Shown: positions 35,974 to 46,500 of the stretch, in pieces
Layout: each line of letters starts with the position of its first letter
Numbering within the stretch: the first letter of the stretch is position 1
DNA from: Bin127 sp965221625
GTDB taxonomy: Bacteria; Chloroflexota; Dehalococcoidia; Lucifugimonadales; Lucifugimonadaceae
Length of the DNA stretch: 64,000 nucleotides
NCBI GenBank assembly: GCA_965221625.1
Contig: OZ244903.1
Span: 806,001-870,000, forward strand
Reading direction: 5' to 3'
Notes under the pieces: generated by a model
What the model was told of the DNA's origin: nothing
What the model saw: the letters and a program-made list of their open reading frames with translations, nothing else
Databases searched by the model: none
Position numbers and translations under genes: made by a program

Positions 35974-37182
35974 ATGTACGTCATGACCCTTCCGACTTTG
36001 GAACAGCTTGAGCAAGATCCCTATGCGGCGTTGGGGGTGCGTAAATTCATTAACGCAACGTGTCACCACACGGTGATGGGAGGCACACTAATTCCGGAGA
36101 CGACTCTGCGATCGATGCGTGCGGCGGCAAACTCTTTCGTAGATCTGCAGGAGCTGCAACGGGCTGCGGGAAGCGTGATTGCTGAGATTACGCATGCGGA
36201 CGACGGATATATCGTTTCCGGTTGCGCAGCAGGATTGATGGTGTCCGCGGCGGCGATCATCACCGGTACCGACAAGGCGTTGATGGAGCAGTTGCCGTTT
36301 GTGCAAGGCGGTCAGGTGCCGTGTGTCGCGAAGCGATTCAACCGACGGTTCAACGACGACGGGATTGAGTATGTGGATCATGGCTACGCGATGGCTGTGA
36401 AGACAGCTGGGGTCAAATTCATTGAAGTCGGGGAGCCGGGACCGAATGGTTCTGGTGCGAGCGTGGTTTCTGCGGAGCAGTATGAGCAGGCATTCATCGA
36501 TAATCCAGATGCCAAGATGGTTTACTGGGTCGGTTACGCGCCGACTGGCGACATCTTGTTGGAGGATGTGATTGATATCGCGCATGCACACGGCGCACGC
36601 GTGATCCTCGACGCGTCGAACGCTTTGCCGCCGCGGGAGAATCTGTACCGTTTCATCGACTTGGGCGCAGACGTGGTTTGCTTCAGTGGCGGCAAGGGCA
36701 TACAAGGGCCGCAGGGATCAGGCATCGTCGCTGGGAGTCAGGATCTAATCGACTCGATTGCGATGCAGTCAGCTCCGGCGCACGGCATCGGGCGTGTCGC
36801 GAAGGTTTCGAAAGAGGAGGTTGTCGGTCAGATCTCGGCGTTCATTTGGTGGGCCAACCAGGACGACGAAGAGCGGATGACTGAGCATCATCGCAAGTCA
36901 GCTAGGCTTGAGAGCCGAGTTCGCAGCATTTCGAAACTCTCGGATACGTTCATCCAATTCCCCGACTCCGAAAACCGCCCGTATCCGACTGTGCACGTGC
37001 AGGTGAATCCGGGCACGGGCAAGGATGCCGCGTGGTTGATTCAGGAGTTGCGAGACGGCGACCCAGCGATTGCGACGACCGGACATCAATCTGACCCGCA
37101 GACTGTGCGGATTGATGTTCGCCTGCTTGAGGATGATGAGATCGACTCAATCGCCAGCAGGTTACACGAGATATTGGGCTAG
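35974..37182 (+). CDS. SelA-fold PLP-dependent enzyme (not a clear SelA)
   Basis: Fold-type I PLP protein of about 402 residues (ATG at 35983 also possible). It resembles L-seryl-tRNA(Sec) selenium transferase and its relatives such as D-glucosaminate-6-phosphate ammonia lyase: VRKFINATCHHTVMGG at the start, GYIVSGCAAGLMVSAAA, DASNALPPRENLYRF and the probable PLP lysine, Lys241, in CFSGGKGIQGPQGSG. The N-terminal tRNA-binding domain of true SelA is missing and the start is closer to the catabolic paralogues. I therefore call it a lyase or dehydratase of amino sugars or amino acids, fitting the surrounding catabolic genes. Confidence 0.8.
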   Translation: MYVMTLPTLEQLEQDPYAALGVRKFINATCHHTVMGGTLIPETTLRSMRAAANSFVDLQELQRAAGSVIAEITHADDGYIVSGCAAGLMVSAAAIITGTDKALMEQLPFVQGGQVPCVAKRFNRRFNDDGIEYVDHGYAMAVKTAGVKFIEVGEPGPNGSGASVVSAEQYEQAFIDNPDAKMVYWVGYAPTGDILLEDVIDIAHAHGARVILDASNALPPRENLYRFIDLGADVVCFSGGKGIQGPQGSGIVAGSQDLIDSIAMQSAPAHGIGRVAKVSKEEVVGQISAFIWWANQDDEERMTEHHRKSARLESRVRSISKLSDTFIQFPDSENRPYPTVHVQVNPGTGKDAAWLIQELRDGDPAIATTGHQSDPQTVRIDVRLLEDDEIDSIASRLHEILG

Positions 37183-37287
37183 TCCCGACCCAGTTAGGAA
37201 CCGAATCTAGACTCACCGGTTGAGCTCAAGTGGTGCAGACTCCGAACCCTTGCGCCGATGTGAGAACCAGACAAGAACGGAGCTATT

Positions 37288-38403
37288 TCAGGCACCGTTC
37301 GGCATGGCGATGGCGCGTATCTGCTCGTCGATATCGTCGCGAATGTCGGTGTGTTCTTTGAGGAACATGCGAGCGGCTTCTCGGCCTTGGCCAAGTCGGG
37401 TTTCACCGTAGGCGTAGAAGGCACCCCGTTTCGTGACAATGCCGTGTTCGACTCCCAACTCAATGATGTCGCCCTCCATGCTGATACCTTCGTTGAATAC
37501 GATGTCCATCTCGGCTTGGCGGAACGGCGGAGCGACTTTGTTTTTTACGACGCGGACGCGGACGCGGTTGCCTGTGATGTCTTTGCCTTGTTTGATCGAC
37601 TCTTTGCGTCGCATGTCTAGACGAACGCTGGAGTAGAACTTGAGTGCGCGTCCTCCAGGAGTCACTTCGGGACTGCCGTAGATCACGCCGACCTTTTCGC
37701 GGAGTTGGTTGATGAAGATGCAGACGGTATCGGTCTTATGGATGATGCCGGTCAGTTTTCGCAGTGCTTGCGACATCAACCGGGCTTGCGCGCCGACCTG
37801 GAAGTCGCCCATGTTGCCTTCGATCTCGGATGAGGGCACTAATGCGGCGACGCTGTCGAGCACGATCATGTCGAGTGCCGATGACCTGACAAGGTGCTCG
37901 ATAATCTCAAGGGCTTGCTCGGCGGAGTCGGGTTGGGAGATGAGCAGCGATGCGACGTCAACGCCGATGGCTTTGGCGTATACCGGATCCATCGCATGCT
38001 CGACGTCTACGTATGCGCATACGCCGCCGTTTTTCTGTGCTTGTGCAACGGTGGACATCGCCAAAGTCGACTTACCGGCGGACTCGGCACCGTAGACTTC
38101 GATAATCCTTCCACGTGGGAAACCGCCGATTCCGAGTGCGATATCGAGGGCGAGTGATCCGCTGGAGATGGCCGCAACATTGCTGTTGCTGTCGGTCTCA
38201 CTCATGCGCATCACGGCACCGCGGCCGAAGTTGCGTTCGATCTGTGCGATTGCCTCTTCGAGTGCTTTTTCTCGGGTTGACGGTGTGGTGGTTCTGGGCA
38301 TATCTTCGGAAGTCGACTCCTCGTCATTGCTGATGAGGGATTTGACTTCAGGGCCTTGTGCGACTTGGGTGGAAGCTTCGGTTTTGGTCACCATTTGGTT
38401 CAT
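37288..38403 (-). CDS. recA: Recombinase RecA
   Basis: DNA strand-exchange ATPase of about 371 residues. The first 45 residues are an acidic, variable extension; the core begins at EKALEEAIAQIERNFGRGAVM. Walker A is GAESAGKST, Walker B ALDMIVLDSVAALVP, the DNA-binding loop 1 IEGNMGDFQVGAQARLMSQAL and loop 2 INQLREKVGVIYGSPEVTPGG, all normal. An ATG at 38394, three codons in, has AAGGA at better spacing than the first ATG. I saw no convincing LexA box in the upstream region. Confidence 0.97.
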   Translation of the reverse strand: MNQMVTKTEASTQVAQGPEVKSLISNDEESTSEDMPRTTTPSTREKALEEAIAQIERNFGRGAVMRMSETDSNSNVAAISSGSLALDIALGIGGFPRGRIIEVYGAESAGKSTLAMSTVAQAQKNGGVCAYVDVEHAMDPVYAKAIGVDVASLLISQPDSAEQALEIIEHLVRSSALDMIVLDSVAALVPSSEIEGNMGDFQVGAQARLMSQALRKLTGIIHKTDTVCIFINQLREKVGVIYGSPEVTPGGRALKFYSSVRLDMRRKESIKQGKDITGNRVRVRVVKNKVAPPFRQAEMDIVFNEGISMEGDIIELGVEHGIVTKRGAFYAYGETRLGQGREAARMFLKEHTDIRDDIDEQIRAIAMPNGA

Positions 38404-38573
38404 CCTTAATCTTACGCCGTGTGCGACATCGTTGGTGGTATCGCGTTAGTTGGCACAAGCGTAACATAAAAGATGTCGTAATGCAACATGCATGCTAAAT
38501 CAGTTGCGTGAGTACGAAATCCAAGTTGATGCCAAAACTGGTTTTGTACACCTAACCAGATGGATCGGCAGAA

Positions 38574-38604
38574 GGCGGGACGCCAAGGAGCGGGGCGTCC
38601 CGCC
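38574..38604 (-). terminator. Perfect 11-bp hairpin between the HtrA-like gene and recA
   Basis: GGCGGGACGCC, a 9-nt loop, then GGCGTCCCGCC: eleven G-C-rich pairs without mismatch, 47 nt beyond the stop of the minus-strand protease gene. No T-run follows on either strand. It would form in the protease transcript and separate it from recA, acting as a Rho-dependent or structural 3' end. Confidence 0.5.
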
Positions 38605-38650
38605 AAGAAGGAGGAAAGTTGATGCGTCTGGGATTACCGCAGCTTCGAAC

Positions 38651-40039
38651 TCAGTTGAAGCGATCTCCCCAACTGGCGAGGGTCACGGTCAACGGAACAA
38701 TTTCACCGTTGCGTAGGACTTCGATTACGACGTCGTCGCCGGGTGACGTGTTCACCATGATGTAACTGAGGAGGTCGTAACGGTCCTTTATGGCGGCATT
38801 GTCAATCTTGACGATGATGTCGCCGTCGCCGTTTGGTCCGGATTGGCGAGTCCCTGAGTCGGCGATGATGCCTGCGTCGTATGCGGGGCTTTCGAAGGTA
38901 ACGTCAGTCACCAACAACCCGCGTTGGTTTTCATCAAAGCCGGCTGCGGTGGCGCTGGTTGCGGTGAGCACCACTGAGGAGACGCCAATTAACGGGTATT
39001 CGTGCGATCCTGTTTCGATGATGCTGCCGACCACACGTCGCACGAGATTTATCGGCGTCGCGAATCCGACACCGCTGTTGGTGCTGGTGTAGCTCCGTAT
39101 CTGGGTGTTTACACCGATCACTTCGCCGGCACTGTTGAGCAAAGGTCCGCCGGAGTTGCCGGGATTCATGTCGGCATCGGTCTGTATCACCGCGGGTATC
39201 GGGAGCGTGTTGCTGGCTGCTTGTATGGAGCGCGCTACCCCGCTAACTATGCCGTGCGTCATCGAGAACGCCTGGTCGGCACCGAAAGGGTGGCCGAGGG
39301 CGACCGCGGACATGCCAGGCCTGGCTTCCGAGCTGTCACCGAGAGGCAGCGCATTGAATGTCCCGGGAACGGGATCAATCTTGAGGACAGCAACATCAGA
39401 GACAAGGTCGGTCCCGACCAACTCTGCTTCGTATTGATTGCCGTCGAATGTAGTTACGTTGATGGCAGTGGTCGCACCGAACGTTCGGATCGGTTGTACG
39501 ACGTGACGGTTGGTGACGATGTGTCCCTCTTCATCCCAAAACCAACCTGCACCGGTGCCGCTGGTAGGGAAGATGCTGTTGCCCATGGTGATGAGGACGA
39601 CTCCGTTGATGGAGTCGTCCCAGATCTTCATCAACTGGGTCTCCCATTCGAAGTAAAGGTCGAACTCCTGCAGCTCGGGAGTCTGAAACGCGGCGATGTC
39701 GCCTTCCGTGGCCACTATTGCCACGTCTTTCAGTTCAGCGTCGTCGACTTCCATGCCGTCAATGTTGTCGGTCAGTGTGAACTCCACAACGTTTCCTAGG
39801 TCGTCGGTGACGAAGTCTCCTGTCGGTACAAGTACGAGTGGATCTTCGATGCTCGAGATTTCGGGCTCTAACGCCAAGCTCTCTTGCGCGGCCGATTCGG
39901 CGGCGTTGATGAAATGGTCTTCAGATACTGTTTGCGACGCGATCGTTGGTGAGTCTTCGTTGGACGAACAAGCCACCCCCAAAACGACTACGGTGAGTAA
40001 AAATGGGAGTAAGACCAGTGCTTTCAGTTCGTGTTTCAT
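38651..40039 (-). CDS. HtrA/DegP-like serine protease lipoprotein with PDZ domain
   Basis: Extracytoplasmic quality-control protease of 462 residues. A lipoprotein signal ends in GVACSS (Cys24). A linker and a domain of about 100 residues (acidic, unknown) precede the trypsin fold. The triad is His in TNRHVVQP, Asp in VSDVAVLKID and Ser in MNPGNSGGPLLN. The PDZ domain at the C terminus (ENQRGLLVTDVTFESPAYDAGI, then DGDIIVKIDNAAIKDRYDLLSYI) has one copy. The region between signal and protease is longer than in DegP. Upstream of recA in a minus-strand tandem. Confidence 0.93.
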   Translation of the reverse strand: MKHELKALVLLPFLLTVVVLGVACSSNEDSPTIASQTVSEDHFINAAESAAQESLALEPEISSIEDPLVLVPTGDFVTDDLGNVVEFTLTDNIDGMEVDDAELKDVAIVATEGDIAAFQTPELQEFDLYFEWETQLMKIWDDSINGVVLITMGNSIFPTSGTGAGWFWDEEGHIVTNRHVVQPIRTFGATTAINVTTFDGNQYEAELVGTDLVSDVAVLKIDPVPGTFNALPLGDSSEARPGMSAVALGHPFGADQAFSMTHGIVSGVARSIQAASNTLPIPAVIQTDADMNPGNSGGPLLNSAGEVIGVNTQIRSYTSTNSGVGFATPINLVRRVVGSIIETGSHEYPLIGVSSVVLTATSATAAGFDENQRGLLVTDVTFESPAYDAGIIADSGTRQSGPNGDGDIIVKIDNAAIKDRYDLLSYIMVNTSPGDDVVIEVLRNGEIVPLTVTLASWGDRFN

Positions 40040-40266
40040 GCAGGCTCCGGTTTGCGTTTCACTCTCGACAGTTAGGTTAAAACTACCGTCAAAATGTGCG
40101 AATTGTTTTCAGGGGTGTTCGTGTCAAGTCGGTTGGGAACCAACTGCGAACAAATACGCAGCGCGGTCAACGCACGGTTTTCTTGGACTGAAACGCATCG
40201 AAAGAAAAGAGCATCACGATCGATGTTGACGCGGCAGGCGAGTGCATTCGGACGAGGAGAATTGGA

Positions 40267-41991
40267 TTAGTAGTGCCTCCACTTGGAGGCGATGGGCATT
40301 CTGCGATCACGACCGAAAGCCAATCCGGTTATCTTGATGCCAGGTGGCGATTGTCGCCGTTTGTATTCGTTGCGATCGACCATCTGGATGACGCGATTGG
40401 CAGTTTCTGGATCGATGTCGGTCTGTCCGAGGATTTGCTCCGGCGATTGTCGTTCTTCGACATAGGCTTTTAGCAGAGGGTCCAGCGTGTCGTAGTCCGG
40501 CAGAGAATCACTGTCGAATTGATCCGGTTTGAGTTCAGCTGATGGGGCTTTGGAGATGATGTTCGGTGGGATTGGCGGGTCTTTGTCGATTTGATTGCGA
40601 TATTGGGAAAGCAGGTATACCATCTGTTTCGGGATGTCTTTGATGATGGCGAATCCGCCCGCCATGTCGCCGTATAGGGTTGCGTAACCTGTGGCCATCT
40701 CGGACTTGTTGCCGGTGGTCAAGATTAGCCATCCAAACTTGTTGGCGATTGTCATCATGACGTTGCCGCGAATGCGAGACTGGACATTTTCCTCTGCGGT
40801 GTTGGGTTGCGTGCCTTCAAACTGCTCAGAGAGCATCGACTCGAATGCGCGGTGTGCAGGCTCAATCGGGATGCGCCAGAGTGGAATGAGCAAATTGTCG
40901 GCCAACTGTTGCGCATCGACGAGACTGGCTTCGGACGAATAGCGGGAAGGCATGGCAACGCCGACGACGTTTTCGTTGCCGATGGCATCAACTGCGATAC
41001 AGGCGACGATGGCGGAATCGATGCCACCTGATAGTGCTACCGCAATCTTTTGAAATCCGGTTTTGCGGACGTAGTCGCGTGTGCCCAAGATCAGTGCTTC
41101 GTAGACCTCCCCTATATCGTCTTCTATACGGTCGCTCAACTCGGGTATTGAGGGTTTGGCTCGCGTGCTGAACAGCGGCGCGGTGACGATGGTTACGTTG
41201 TTTGGCGTACCGTGTGGTTCGACGGACGTTGAGTCATCTGCGATTTTGATGTCGATTGGGACTAAAGCTTCCCGGAATCTGGGTGCAATTGCGAGGACTT
41301 CGCCCTGTGGTCCGGCGAATATGCTGGATCCATCGAATACGAGCTCATCCTGTCCTCCGACTTGGTTCGTGTAGATGGCATACGCGTTGTTTCGTTTCGC
41401 AAGGGAAGTAACTAGGTCGATGCGTTTCTGTAGCTTTCCAATCTCGTACGGTGAGGAGTTGAGCGTCAGGATTATGCGTGCCCCGGCATCGCCCTGGACA
41501 TCTCCCGGACCCGGGGTAACCCATACGTCCTCGCAAATGTTGATGCCGACTGGCGTCCCGTTGATGTCGACTACGTGGCAGGTTGCTCCTGAATTGAAGT
41601 AACGGAGTTCGTCGAAGACGCCGTAGTTGGGCAGCTGGTGTTTGTGATAGACCGCGACAATGCGACGATCGACGATGGTCGCGGCTGCGTTGTAGATGCA
41701 TTCGATATTCCCATCGGCATCTTCATCGAAGTCGACGATGCCGATGACGGCAGCGATGTCGCGGCATCGTTCGACGAGTTTGTCGAGTGCCTTGCGGTTG
41801 CTGCGAATGAAGTACTCTGACAGAAGCAGGTCTTCCGGAGGATATCCAGTGATCGAGAGTTCGGGGAATACGACGATGTCGACCCCGAGTGCTCTGGCAT
41901 GTTCGATCGAATCGCCGACGAGTTTGCAGTTGCCGGCGATGTCTCCGACGGTGGTATTGATCTGGGCGGATGCGACCCTGATGGTGGTCAT
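40267..41991 (-). CDS. nadE: Glutamine-dependent NAD+ synthetase
   Basis: Last step of NAD synthesis, amidating nicotinic acid adenine dinucleotide with glutamine-derived ammonia. The 574 residues hold an N-terminal nitrilase-type glutaminase (about 1-270: Glu in FPELSITGYPPEDLL, Lys in VYHKHQLPNYGVF, Cys in VGINICEDVWV) and a C-terminal ATP-pyrophosphatase (P loop ALSGGIDSAIVACIA, GNKSEMATGY, KAPSAELKPDQ). Same strand and close behind gltD (52 bp), so it may belong to the nitrogen-assimilation unit; glutamine is its substrate. Confidence 0.96.
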   Translation of the reverse strand: MTTIRVASAQINTTVGDIAGNCKLVGDSIEHARALGVDIVVFPELSITGYPPEDLLLSEYFIRSNRKALDKLVERCRDIAAVIGIVDFDEDADGNIECIYNAAATIVDRRIVAVYHKHQLPNYGVFDELRYFNSGATCHVVDINGTPVGINICEDVWVTPGPGDVQGDAGARIILTLNSSPYEIGKLQKRIDLVTSLAKRNNAYAIYTNQVGGQDELVFDGSSIFAGPQGEVLAIAPRFREALVPIDIKIADDSTSVEPHGTPNNVTIVTAPLFSTRAKPSIPELSDRIEDDIGEVYEALILGTRDYVRKTGFQKIAVALSGGIDSAIVACIAVDAIGNENVVGVAMPSRYSSEASLVDAQQLADNLLIPLWRIPIEPAHRAFESMLSEQFEGTQPNTAEENVQSRIRGNVMMTIANKFGWLILTTGNKSEMATGYATLYGDMAGGFAIIKDIPKQMVYLLSQYRNQIDKDPPIPPNIISKAPSAELKPDQFDSDSLPDYDTLDPLLKAYVEERQSPEQILGQTDIDPETANRVIQMVDRNEYKRRQSPPGIKITGLAFGRDRRMPIASKWRHY

Positions 41992-42029
41992 TGCCGCGTC
42001 GGATGGGTTCGTGTCGCGGTTCGGTTAAC

Positions 42030-42048
42030 TGTGAGTGATCGACTCACA
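42030..42048 (-). terminator. Small hairpin at the gltD stop codon
   Basis: TGTGAGT, a 5-nt loop, then ACTCACA: a perfect 7-bp stem that includes the gltD stop codon. No T-run follows on the minus strand; weak terminator or pause site before nadE. Confidence 0.35.
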
Positions 42049-43522
42049 CGAAAGTCGGGGTTGCTGGTCGTGCATATCCCCTCACAGTGGGTAGATCGGA
42101 TGAGCCTTGGAGGAACACGTCTACCGCGCGCGCACACCGTCGTCCGCTAGCGATGGCGTGGACGACGAGTGACTGCCCGCGTTGCATGTCGCCACAGGCG
42201 AATACCTTATTGACCGAACTTTGAAGGTCGGCCTCGGTTTTGACGTTTCCGAATGCATCGTAATCGACTTGAAGGTCGTCGAGTAGCCCTTCGTGTTGCG
42301 GGTGAACGAAGCCCATTGCGAGAAAGACTACGTCAGCCGGTATCGTGAAGACTGAGTTGGGTATCTCGGCCATTCTTGGTGGACCGCCTTCGTCGAACAC
42401 CCAATCGACGCGTACGCATTCTAGGTGAGTGACTCGACCGTTTTCTCCGATGAACCGTCTCGTCATGATGTTGTAGTCGCGCTTGCCACCTTCTTCGTGG
42501 GCGGAAGAGGTACGGAAAATGCGTGGCCAGTCGGGCCATCGATCAGCGGTTGCCCGTCGCTCCGGGGGTCGGGGGAGCAGTTCGAGTTGGATAATGTTCT
42601 CTGCCATCTGACGATGCGCGGTGCCCAGGCAGTCGGCACCGGTATCACCGCCACCGATAATCACAACGTGCTTGTCTTCCGCGGTAATCGTCTCGTGCGG
42701 TGAGAACTCCTGTCCTCTGAGGCGACGGTTCTGCTGGGTGAGGTACTCCATCGCGAAGTGGACGCCATCAAGGTCACGACCTTCGATTGGCAAGTCTCGG
42801 GGTACGTTAGATCCGCCAGACAAGACGACTGCGTCGAATCCTTCAGTCAGTTCTTGTGCCGAGATGTCGATACCGACTTCTACTCCCGTTTTGAAGCAGA
42901 CACCTTCGTCGCGCATCTGCTGCAGTCTTCGTTCGACGACAGATTTTTCGAGTTTGAACTCGGGGATTCCAAGTGTGAGCAAACCACCGAGGTATTCGTC
43001 GCGTTCGAAGACCGTAACGTTGTGCCCGGCGCGATTGAGTTGTTGAGCTGCAGCCAACCCAGCGGGACCAGATCCGACGACGGCAACGGATTTGCCAGTT
43101 CGACTTTCGGGTAGTTCAGGAACGATGTACCCGGCTTGCCACGCATGATCTGAGATCTGCTTCTCGATCATCTCGATCGTGACCGGTTCCATGTTGATGG
43201 TTAATGTGCACGCAGCTTCGCAAGGTGCAGGACAGATTCTGCCGGTGAATTCAGGGAAGTTGTTAGTGGCGTGAAGTCGAGTGATCGCTTCCTTCCAGTC
43301 CCCCAAGTAAACCAAATCGTTGAATTCGGGTATCAGGTTTCCGAGTGGACAGCCTTCGTTGCAGAAAGGGACGCCGCAGTCCATGCACCTAGAAGCCTGT
43401 TTCCGAGCGTCACTCTCGTCCCATTTAAGATAGATCTCGCGCCAGTCGTTCAGGCGTTCGCGCCTGTCGCGCCGCTTCATAGGCTCGCGTTCGAACTGCT
43501 TGAAACCTTGGATGCTTCCCAT
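42044..43522 (-). CDS. gltD: Glutamate synthase small subunit
   Basis: FAD- and NADPH-binding beta subunit of GOGAT, 492 residues; it passes electrons to GltB. N-terminal cysteines for iron-sulfur clusters lie in RCMDCGVPFCNEGCPLGN and GRICPAPCEAACTL. The FAD site is VAVVGSGPAGLAAAQQL and the NADPH site VVIIGGGDTGADCLG, and MGFVHPQHEGLL lies near the end. It starts 11 bp after gltB stops. Length and motif order match the family. Confidence 0.97.
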   Translation of the reverse strand: MGSIQGFKQFEREPMKRRDRRERLNDWREIYLKWDESDARKQASRCMDCGVPFCNEGCPLGNLIPEFNDLVYLGDWKEAITRLHATNNFPEFTGRICPAPCEAACTLTINMEPVTIEMIEKQISDHAWQAGYIVPELPESRTGKSVAVVGSGPAGLAAAQQLNRAGHNVTVFERDEYLGGLLTLGIPEFKLEKSVVERRLQQMRDEGVCFKTGVEVGIDISAQELTEGFDAVVLSGGSNVPRDLPIEGRDLDGVHFAMEYLTQQNRRLRGQEFSPHETITAEDKHVVIIGGGDTGADCLGTAHRQMAENIIQLELLPRPPERRATADRWPDWPRIFRTSSAHEEGGKRDYNIMTRRFIGENGRVTHLECVRVDWVFDEGGPPRMAEIPNSVFTIPADVVFLAMGFVHPQHEGLLDDLQVDYDAFGNVKTEADLQSSVNKVFACGDMQRGQSLVVHAIASGRRCARAVDVFLQGSSDLPTVRGYARPATPTFV

Positions 43523-43533
43523 TTTGGTTCGGG

Positions 43534-46500
43534 TCAGACTGCGGACGCTGCGGTTTGAGTTTTGGCAGATGAATCGACGTAAAACGGATCGCCGTTGGAG
43601 GACGCTAGTGCGTCTCCTCGCGTTGCGGTTTTTTCGGCGTTGTGCCGCTCGCGCAAGACGCGTGCGTAATCTCGGGGCATGATTTTCTTGAATTGCGGGA
43701 GCGTTGCATCCCAGCTTTCAAGGATGGACGCAGCGACTGTACTGTCGGTCCAGCGGTAATGGTTGCCGATGATGGACTTCAAAGTTTCGGCATCTTCGGA
43801 TTCGGTTTCAATAGACTCGAGGTCGGCCATTCCGCCATTGAATCGCTGTTTGAAGGTGTTGTCTTCGTCCCAGACGTATGCGATGCCGCCGCTCATGCCG
43901 GCGGCGAAGTTTCGTCCGGTTGGTCCGAGAATGACCGCGACGCCGCCAGTCATGTACTCGCAACCGTGGTCACCGATGCCTTCGACGACGGCGGTGGCGG
44001 CACTGTTGCGCACGCAGAATCTCTCGCCGGCAATCCCGCGGATGTACGCTTCGCCACCGGTGGCACCGTAGAGTGCCACGTTGCCGATTATGACGTTCTC
44101 TTCTGGGATGAACTGCGAATCTTCTGGAGGGACGATGACCAACCTGCCGCCGGAGAGCCCCTTACCGAAGTAATCGTTCGCATCGCCGAACACTTTGAAG
44201 GTCACGCCTTTGACGACCCAGGCACCGAAGCTCTGCCCCGTAGAGCCGTAGAACGTGAAGTTGATCGAACCATCCGGCAAACCTGGACGACCGTGTTTCA
44301 ACGCGATCTTGCCGCTCATCATGCCGCCGACGGTACGATTTTGGTTGCAGATTTCGACCGATTCGTTGACTGCGGTGTGACCGCCGTCGTCGATTGCAGT
44401 TTGCGCCAATCCGATCAATCGATGGTCGAGAGCATTCTCGAGACCGTGATCTTGAGTTGTGCACTGGTATGAGTGATCGAACGGCAGCGTTTCGGCATTG
44501 ACTAAGATGCGAGACAGATCGAGTTGTTTCGCTTTGAAGTGTTCTACACCGGCTCGTTGTTTGAGCATGTCAGCGCGCCCGATCATTTCGTTCACCGTGC
44601 GGAATCCCATTTCAGCCATTCTGGCGCGCAGTTCCTGGGCGAGCATAGTGAAGTAGTTGACAACCGCTTCGGGGGTGCCGGCGAACTTCGCTCGCAGTTC
44701 GGGGTCTTGCGTTGCAACTCCGACTGAGCAGGTGTTGAGGTGGCATTTGCGGAGCATTATGCAACCCATGGTTATGAGGGCGGCCGTGGCGACGCCCCAT
44801 TCGTCGGCTCCGAGCATTGCTGCGATGGCGACGTCCCTGCTGGTCTTGATTTGACCGTCGGTTTGGACTACGATGCGATCGCGCAGTCCATTTGCGGCGA
44901 GAACCTGTTGAGTCTCGCTGACACCGAGTTCCCATGGAATGCCGGCGTGTTTTATCGACGATAACGGTGAAGCCCCCGTGCCACCGGAATCACCTGAGAC
45001 GAGGACGACGTCGCCTTTGCCTTTGGCTATGCCGGCAGCGATGATGCCGACGCCTGAACGAGCGACGAGTTTTACGTGAACCCTAGCGGCGGGATTGACG
45101 TTCTTCAGGTCATGGATGAGTTGAGCGATGTCTTCAATAGAGTAGATGTCGTGGTGCGGTGGTGGAGAGATGAGTTCGACGCCGGGTGTCGTGCGACGTA
45201 TTGATGCGATGTATTCGCTAATTTTGTGCCCAGGGATTTCGCCGCCTTCACCGGGCTTGGCACCTTGAGCCATCTTTATTTGCAAGTCTTTAGCGTTGAC
45301 CATGTATTCGGCGGTTACACCGAAACGCCCAGATGCGACTTGTTTGACCGCCGAGTTGCGCGAATTTGGGGCGTCGAATGGAATGTATCTCTCGTCGTCT
45401 TCGCCGCCCTCCCCGGTGTTGCTGCGGGCACCGATGACGTTCATCGCGATGGCGAGCGTCTCATGCGCCTCTCGCGAGATTGATCCGAGTGATATAGCTC
45501 CGGTGGCGAAACGCGGCAAAATCTCTTCGACCGGTTCGACTTCATCGATAGCTATGGGATTGAACTTCGATTCGTCGAACTCAAGCAATTGACGGAGGGC
45601 GATGTGTCCCTCATCGAACTCGTCTGCTGCTTCTTCGAATTCCTTGTAAATCGTGGAGCTGTTGAGAGTCGAAGCAGTCTGGATTAGTGAGATGGTGCGC
45701 GGGTTCCACATATGAGGTTCGCCAGTCGCTCTCCACATGTAGTAACCGCCGAGGTCGAGTCTCAAGTTTGACGGGATCTCATGGGAGGGATACGCGCGTG
45801 CGTGATTGGCGATAATGTCGTCGGCGATTTCCTGCAACCCGATTCCGCCGATGCGCGAGTTGGTCCAGGTGAAGTATTCGTCAATCAATTCCTGCGACAG
45901 CCCGAGAGCTTCGAATATCTGTGCTCCGAGGTATCCCTGTAACGTGGAGATGCCCATCTTGGACATCGTCTTGAGAACGCCTTCTTCGGACGCTTTGCGA
46001 TAGTTTTCCTCGGCTGTGTCCTGAACCGGCATCGTGCCGTCGGTGACTGCCGTCTCGCGTATCGAAGCGAGCGATTCAAATGCGAGATATGGGTTGATGC
46101 CGGAAGCACCGTATCCGAACAGGCATGCGAAGTGATGGACTTCCCTTGGTTCGCCAGATTCGACGATTATGTCGGCTTGCGTTCTGGTTTTTTCGCGGAT
46201 GAGGTGATGGTGGACGGCCGCGGTAGCGAGGAGTGAAGGGATGTACGAGTTTTCGGAGTCGATGCCACGATCTGAGAGTACGATGACGGTGTACCCGTCT
46301 GCGATGGCATCGGAAGCTTCGGTGCGAATCCGTTGCAGTGCGCTTTCTAAACCTTGCGAACCGTCGCGCACCGGGAAAAGCGTCGATATCGTCTTAGCTT
46401 TGACGCTGCTACGATCTGACGCTCGAATGCGGGCGAGTTCCGCGTTGCGGAGGATAGGATGGTCGATTCGCAACAATTTGGCGTGGTTTGCCGTCTCATC

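Noticed and set aside
35974..37182. Annotation as selA
   Set aside because: Lacks the N-terminal domain of SelA and lies in a catabolic context; resembles the lyase paralogues more.
39002..39799. Open frame of about 265 codons opposite the HtrA-like gene
   Set aside because: Antisense to a complete protease with an intact catalytic triad.
43642..44472. Open frame of about 276 codons opposite the 3' part of gltB
   Set aside because: Antisense shadow produced by the codon usage of gltB.
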